Assembly: GCA_900549685.1 (NCBI GenBank)
Contig: UROX01000036.1
Coordinates: 1 to 18,073 of the forward strand
Direction: 5' to 3'
Source of the DNA: an uncultured Alistipes sp.
Lineage (GTDB): Bacteria; Bacteroidota; Bacteroidia; Bacteroidales; Rikenellaceae
Length of the DNA stretch: 18,073 nucleotides
Shown here: piece after piece, positions 16,123-18,073 of the stretch
How the letters are laid out: every line of letters starts with the position of its first letter
Numbering within the stretch: position 1 is the first letter of the stretch
Made by a program: the position numbers and the translations under genes
The notes under the pieces: generated by a model
What the model was told of the DNA's origin: nothing
The model's database searches: none
The model's input: the letters and a program-made list of their open reading frames with translations, nothing else

Positions 16123-17994
16123 ATGAAATTCGAATACGATATTATCGTTGTGGGAGGAGGCCATGCCGGCTGCGAGGCGGCGGCGGCGGCAGCCAACATG
16201 GGATGCCGGACGCTGCTCATCACGATGGACATGACCAAATTCGCGCAGATGTCCTGCAACCCGGCCGTAGGCGGAGTAGCCAAAGGTCAGATAGTCAGAG
16301 AAATAGATGCACTCGGAGGTTATATGGGCATCGTCACCGACCGTTCAACGATTCAATTCCGCATGCTCAACCGCTCGAAAGGTCCCGCCATGTGGAGTCC
16401 CCGTGCCCAGTGCGACAAGGCGCTATTCTCGAAACTATGGCGGGAAATGCTGGAGAACACTCCCAATCTGTACCTGTGGCAAGACGCCGTAACAGGTCTT
16501 AGAATCAAAGATCGCACCGTACGTGGAGTCATTACCCGCATGGGAGTGGAATTCGCCACAAAAGCCGTCATTCTGACCGCAGGCACCTTTCTGGAAGGTC
16601 TGATGCATATCGGCCGGAACCACGCCGAAGGGGGCAGGGCCGGCGATGCCGCATCGCACGGACTGAGCGCCCAACTGGCCGAATTGGGTTTCGAGGTCGG
16701 CCGCATGAAGACCGGAACCCCGGCCCGGATCGACGCACGGAGCATCGATTTCAGTCGTATGGAAGAACAAAAAGGCGACGAAAAGCCCGGTAAATTTTCC
16801 TATTCACCTGATACAGAGCCTATAAAAAAACAACTCCCCTGTTACCTCGTCTATACGTCGGAAGAGGTTCACGACACGCTCAGGGAAGGTTTCGCCGATT
16901 CGCCGTTGTTCAACGGAACGATCAAGGGGATAGGCCCGCGTTACTGTCCGAGCATCGAGGACAAACTCCGCACTTTCGCCGACAAGCAGTCACATCAGCT
17001 GTTTCTGGAACCTGAAGGGGCCGATACGAACGAATACTATCTGAACGGATTTTCGTCCTCGCTGCCGTGGGACGTACAGGTAGCCGCCCTACAAAAGATA
17101 GAAGGTTTCGAAAACATACAGATTTTCCGACCGGGATACGCCATCGAATACGATTATTTTCCTCCTACGCAGCTGTATCATTCGCTCGAGACCAAGCTGA
17201 TCGACAGGCTCTATTTCGCCGGCCAGATCAACGGAACGACCGGATATGAAGAAGCGGGGGCACAAGGACTGATGGCCGGTATCAATGCCGTACTGAAACT
17301 GCGCGGCGAAGAACCGCTCGTCCTCCGTCGCGACGAATCGTATATCGGCGTACTGATCGACGACCTCGTGACGAAAGGAGTGGACGAACCGTACCGCATG
17401 TTCACCAGCCGGGCCGAATACAGGATTCTGCTGAGACAGGACAACGCCGATATGCGACTGACTCCGATTTCATACAAAATAGGACTGGCCAGCGAAGAAA
17501 AATACCGAAAAACGGTCAAAAAAAAATCGTCCGTAGAATCGCTTATTTCTTTCGTCCGTGCACAGAGTGTCGCTCCGTCCGAAATTGATAACTATTTAAA
17601 ATCGGTCGATTCGACACCGCTGACACAGAGTCGGAAGCTCTACGATGTTATTTTGAGAAACAAAATAACATTCCGCGGATTGATCGAACATGTACCTTCG
17701 CTGCGGAATTTCGTACTCAGAAACGAATTCGACGAAGAAGTGATCGAAGAAGCGGAAATCCAGATCAAATATCACGGATACATCGAAAGAGAACGGCACA
17801 TAGCCGACAAAATGACTCGATTGGAAAATATCGCGATCCGTCCCGATTTCAACTACAATCAACTGACATCGCTTTCTATCGAATCGAGACAAAAACTCTC
17901 GAAAATACGACCGGCGACGATAGGACAGGCGTCCCGGATACCTGGAGTCAGTCCTTCCGACATCAACGTGCTGCTGGTATATTTTGGACGATAA
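16123..17994 (+). CDS. mnmG: tRNA uridine 5-carboxymethylaminomethyl modification enzyme MnmG (GidA)
   Basis: The protein is 623 residues, the normal full length. The N-terminal FAD-binding site is GGGHAG (11-16). Conserved segments include SCNPAVGG (Cys45), KGPAMWSPRAQCDK (86-99), GTFLEG (154-159), GPRYCPSIEDK (271-281, Cys275) and NGTTGYEEAGAQG (370-382). The C-terminal helical domain ends RPATIGQASRIPGVSPSD then INVLLVYFGR. With MnmE it modifies the wobble uridine of certain tRNAs using FAD and methylene-tetrahydrofolate. The ATG at 16123 gives MKFEYDIIVVGGG; a nearby ATG at 16113 is in another frame. A run of nine A lies in codons at 17518-17526. The 3' third is visibly more AT-rich than the genes upstream. 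Two parS-like sites follow the stop. Confidence 0.97.
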   Translation: MKFEYDIIVVGGGHAGCEAAAAAANMGCRTLLITMDMTKFAQMSCNPAVGGVAKGQIVREIDALGGYMGIVTDRSTIQFRMLNRSKGPAMWSPRAQCDKALFSKLWREMLENTPNLYLWQDAVTGLRIKDRTVRGVITRMGVEFATKAVILTAGTFLEGLMHIGRNHAEGGRAGDAASHGLSAQLAELGFEVGRMKTGTPARIDARSIDFSRMEEQKGDEKPGKFSYSPDTEPIKKQLPCYLVYTSEEVHDTLREGFADSPLFNGTIKGIGPRYCPSIEDKLRTFADKQSHQLFLEPEGADTNEYYLNGFSSSLPWDVQVAALQKIEGFENIQIFRPGYAIEYDYFPPTQLYHSLETKLIDRLYFAGQINGTTGYEEAGAQGLMAGINAVLKLRGEEPLVLRRDESYIGVLIDDLVTKGVDEPYRMFTSRAEYRILLRQDNADMRLTPISYKIGLASEEKYRKTVKKKSSVESLISFVRAQSVAPSEIDNYLKSVDSTPLTQSRKLYDVILRNKITFRGLIEHVPSLRNFVLRNEFDEEVIEEAEIQIKYHGYIERERHIADKMTRLENIAIRPDFNYNQLTSLSIESRQKLSKIRPATIGQASRIPGVSPSDINVLLVYFGR

Positions 17995-18001
17995 AACAAA
18001 A

Positions 18002-18017
18002 GGTTCCACGTGGAACC
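18002..18017. promoter_or_regulatory. parS-like ParB-binding site, variant copy
   Basis: GGTTCCACGTGGAACC is a perfect 16-bp palindrome eight bases after the mnmG stop. It has the parS core GTTCCACGTGGAAC but G/C instead of T/A at the outermost positions. Its centre is 46 bp from that of the second copy. Confidence 0.7.
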
Positions 18018-18047
18018 ATAACAAAAAAAAGACAACAACCAACCCCG

Positions 18048-18063
18048 TGTTCCACGTGGAACA
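18048..18063. promoter_or_regulatory. parS site (ParB-binding, chromosome segregation)
   Basis: TGTTCCACGTGGAACA is an exact match to the bacterial parS motif as known from Pseudomonas, and differs at two bases from the B. subtilis form TGTTTCACGTGAAACA. With the flanking G and C the palindrome is 18 bp (18047-18064). ParB loads here and spreads, guiding origin segregation. parA and parB are not in the window. Confidence 0.82.
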
Positions 18064-18073
18064 CAAACCGAAG

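Noticed and set aside
18002..18017. First palindrome after mnmG as a simple transcription terminator
   Set aside because: It has no T-run and no proper loop, and its core is identical to parS, which explains the symmetry better.
17596..18066. Minus-strand frame beginning inside the second parS palindrome
   Set aside because: It is antisense to the conserved C-terminus of MnmG and has no recognisable domain.
1..18073. CRISPR array, insertion sequence, tRNA or rRNA gene, prophage or defence system
   Set aside because: No short spaced repeats, transposase or integrase motifs, cloverleaf-like segments or nuclease/defence domains were found on either strand.

Overview
The window looks like a chromosomal piece of a fairly GC-rich member of the Bacteroidota, probably Bacteroidales and perhaps Alistipes-like (genus is a guess). 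The signs are promoters of the Bacteroidota type (TTTG, about 19-21 bases, TAnnTTTG), a lipoprotein whose acylated Cys is followed by an acidic NDEDD stretch, a FISUMP-type domain, a patatin/beta-barrel fusion, a YbeY whose third metal ligand is Asp, and a TPR lipoprotein next to an EnvC-like LytM protein. Most of the content is housekeeping. I see no transposase, integrase, CRISPR array, rRNA or tRNA.

Layout. (1) 1-3932, minus strand: a surface lipoprotein with three Ig-like domains, cut by the left edge, preceded by tex (RNA-binding S1/YqgF protein). (2) 4066-5460, plus strand: aminopeptidase P, divergent from tex, ending at a very long hairpin. (3) 5461-5921: gene-free stretch between convergent genes, with a terminator for each strand. 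(4) 5922-11498, minus strand: a secreted GH36-type alpha-galactosidase, elongation factor P with the clearest promoter of the window, and a patatin/outer-membrane beta-barrel protein. (5) 11571-17994, plus strand: pheS, a TPR lipoprotein, an EnvC-like murein hydrolase activator, ybeY and mnmG, closely spaced and probably partly co-transcribed. (6) 17995-18073: two 16-bp palindromes matching the ParB-binding parS motif.

How the parts relate. tex, efp, pheS, ybeY and mnmG all serve transcription, translation or RNA maturation. The TPR lipoprotein and the EnvC-like protein are one base apart and probably act together in the cell envelope (septal peptidoglycan). The alpha-galactosidase fits a glycan-degrading lifestyle. 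The parS pair after mnmG suggests that the right end lies in the ParB-loaded region, which is usually near the replication origin.

No wholly new system stands out. The points most worth a second look are the parS pair, the nearly identical Ig-domain repeats in the lipoprotein, two related palindromes upstream of the alpha-galactosidase, its Glu at the position where GH36 normally has the Asp acid/base, and the patatin-barrel fusion.
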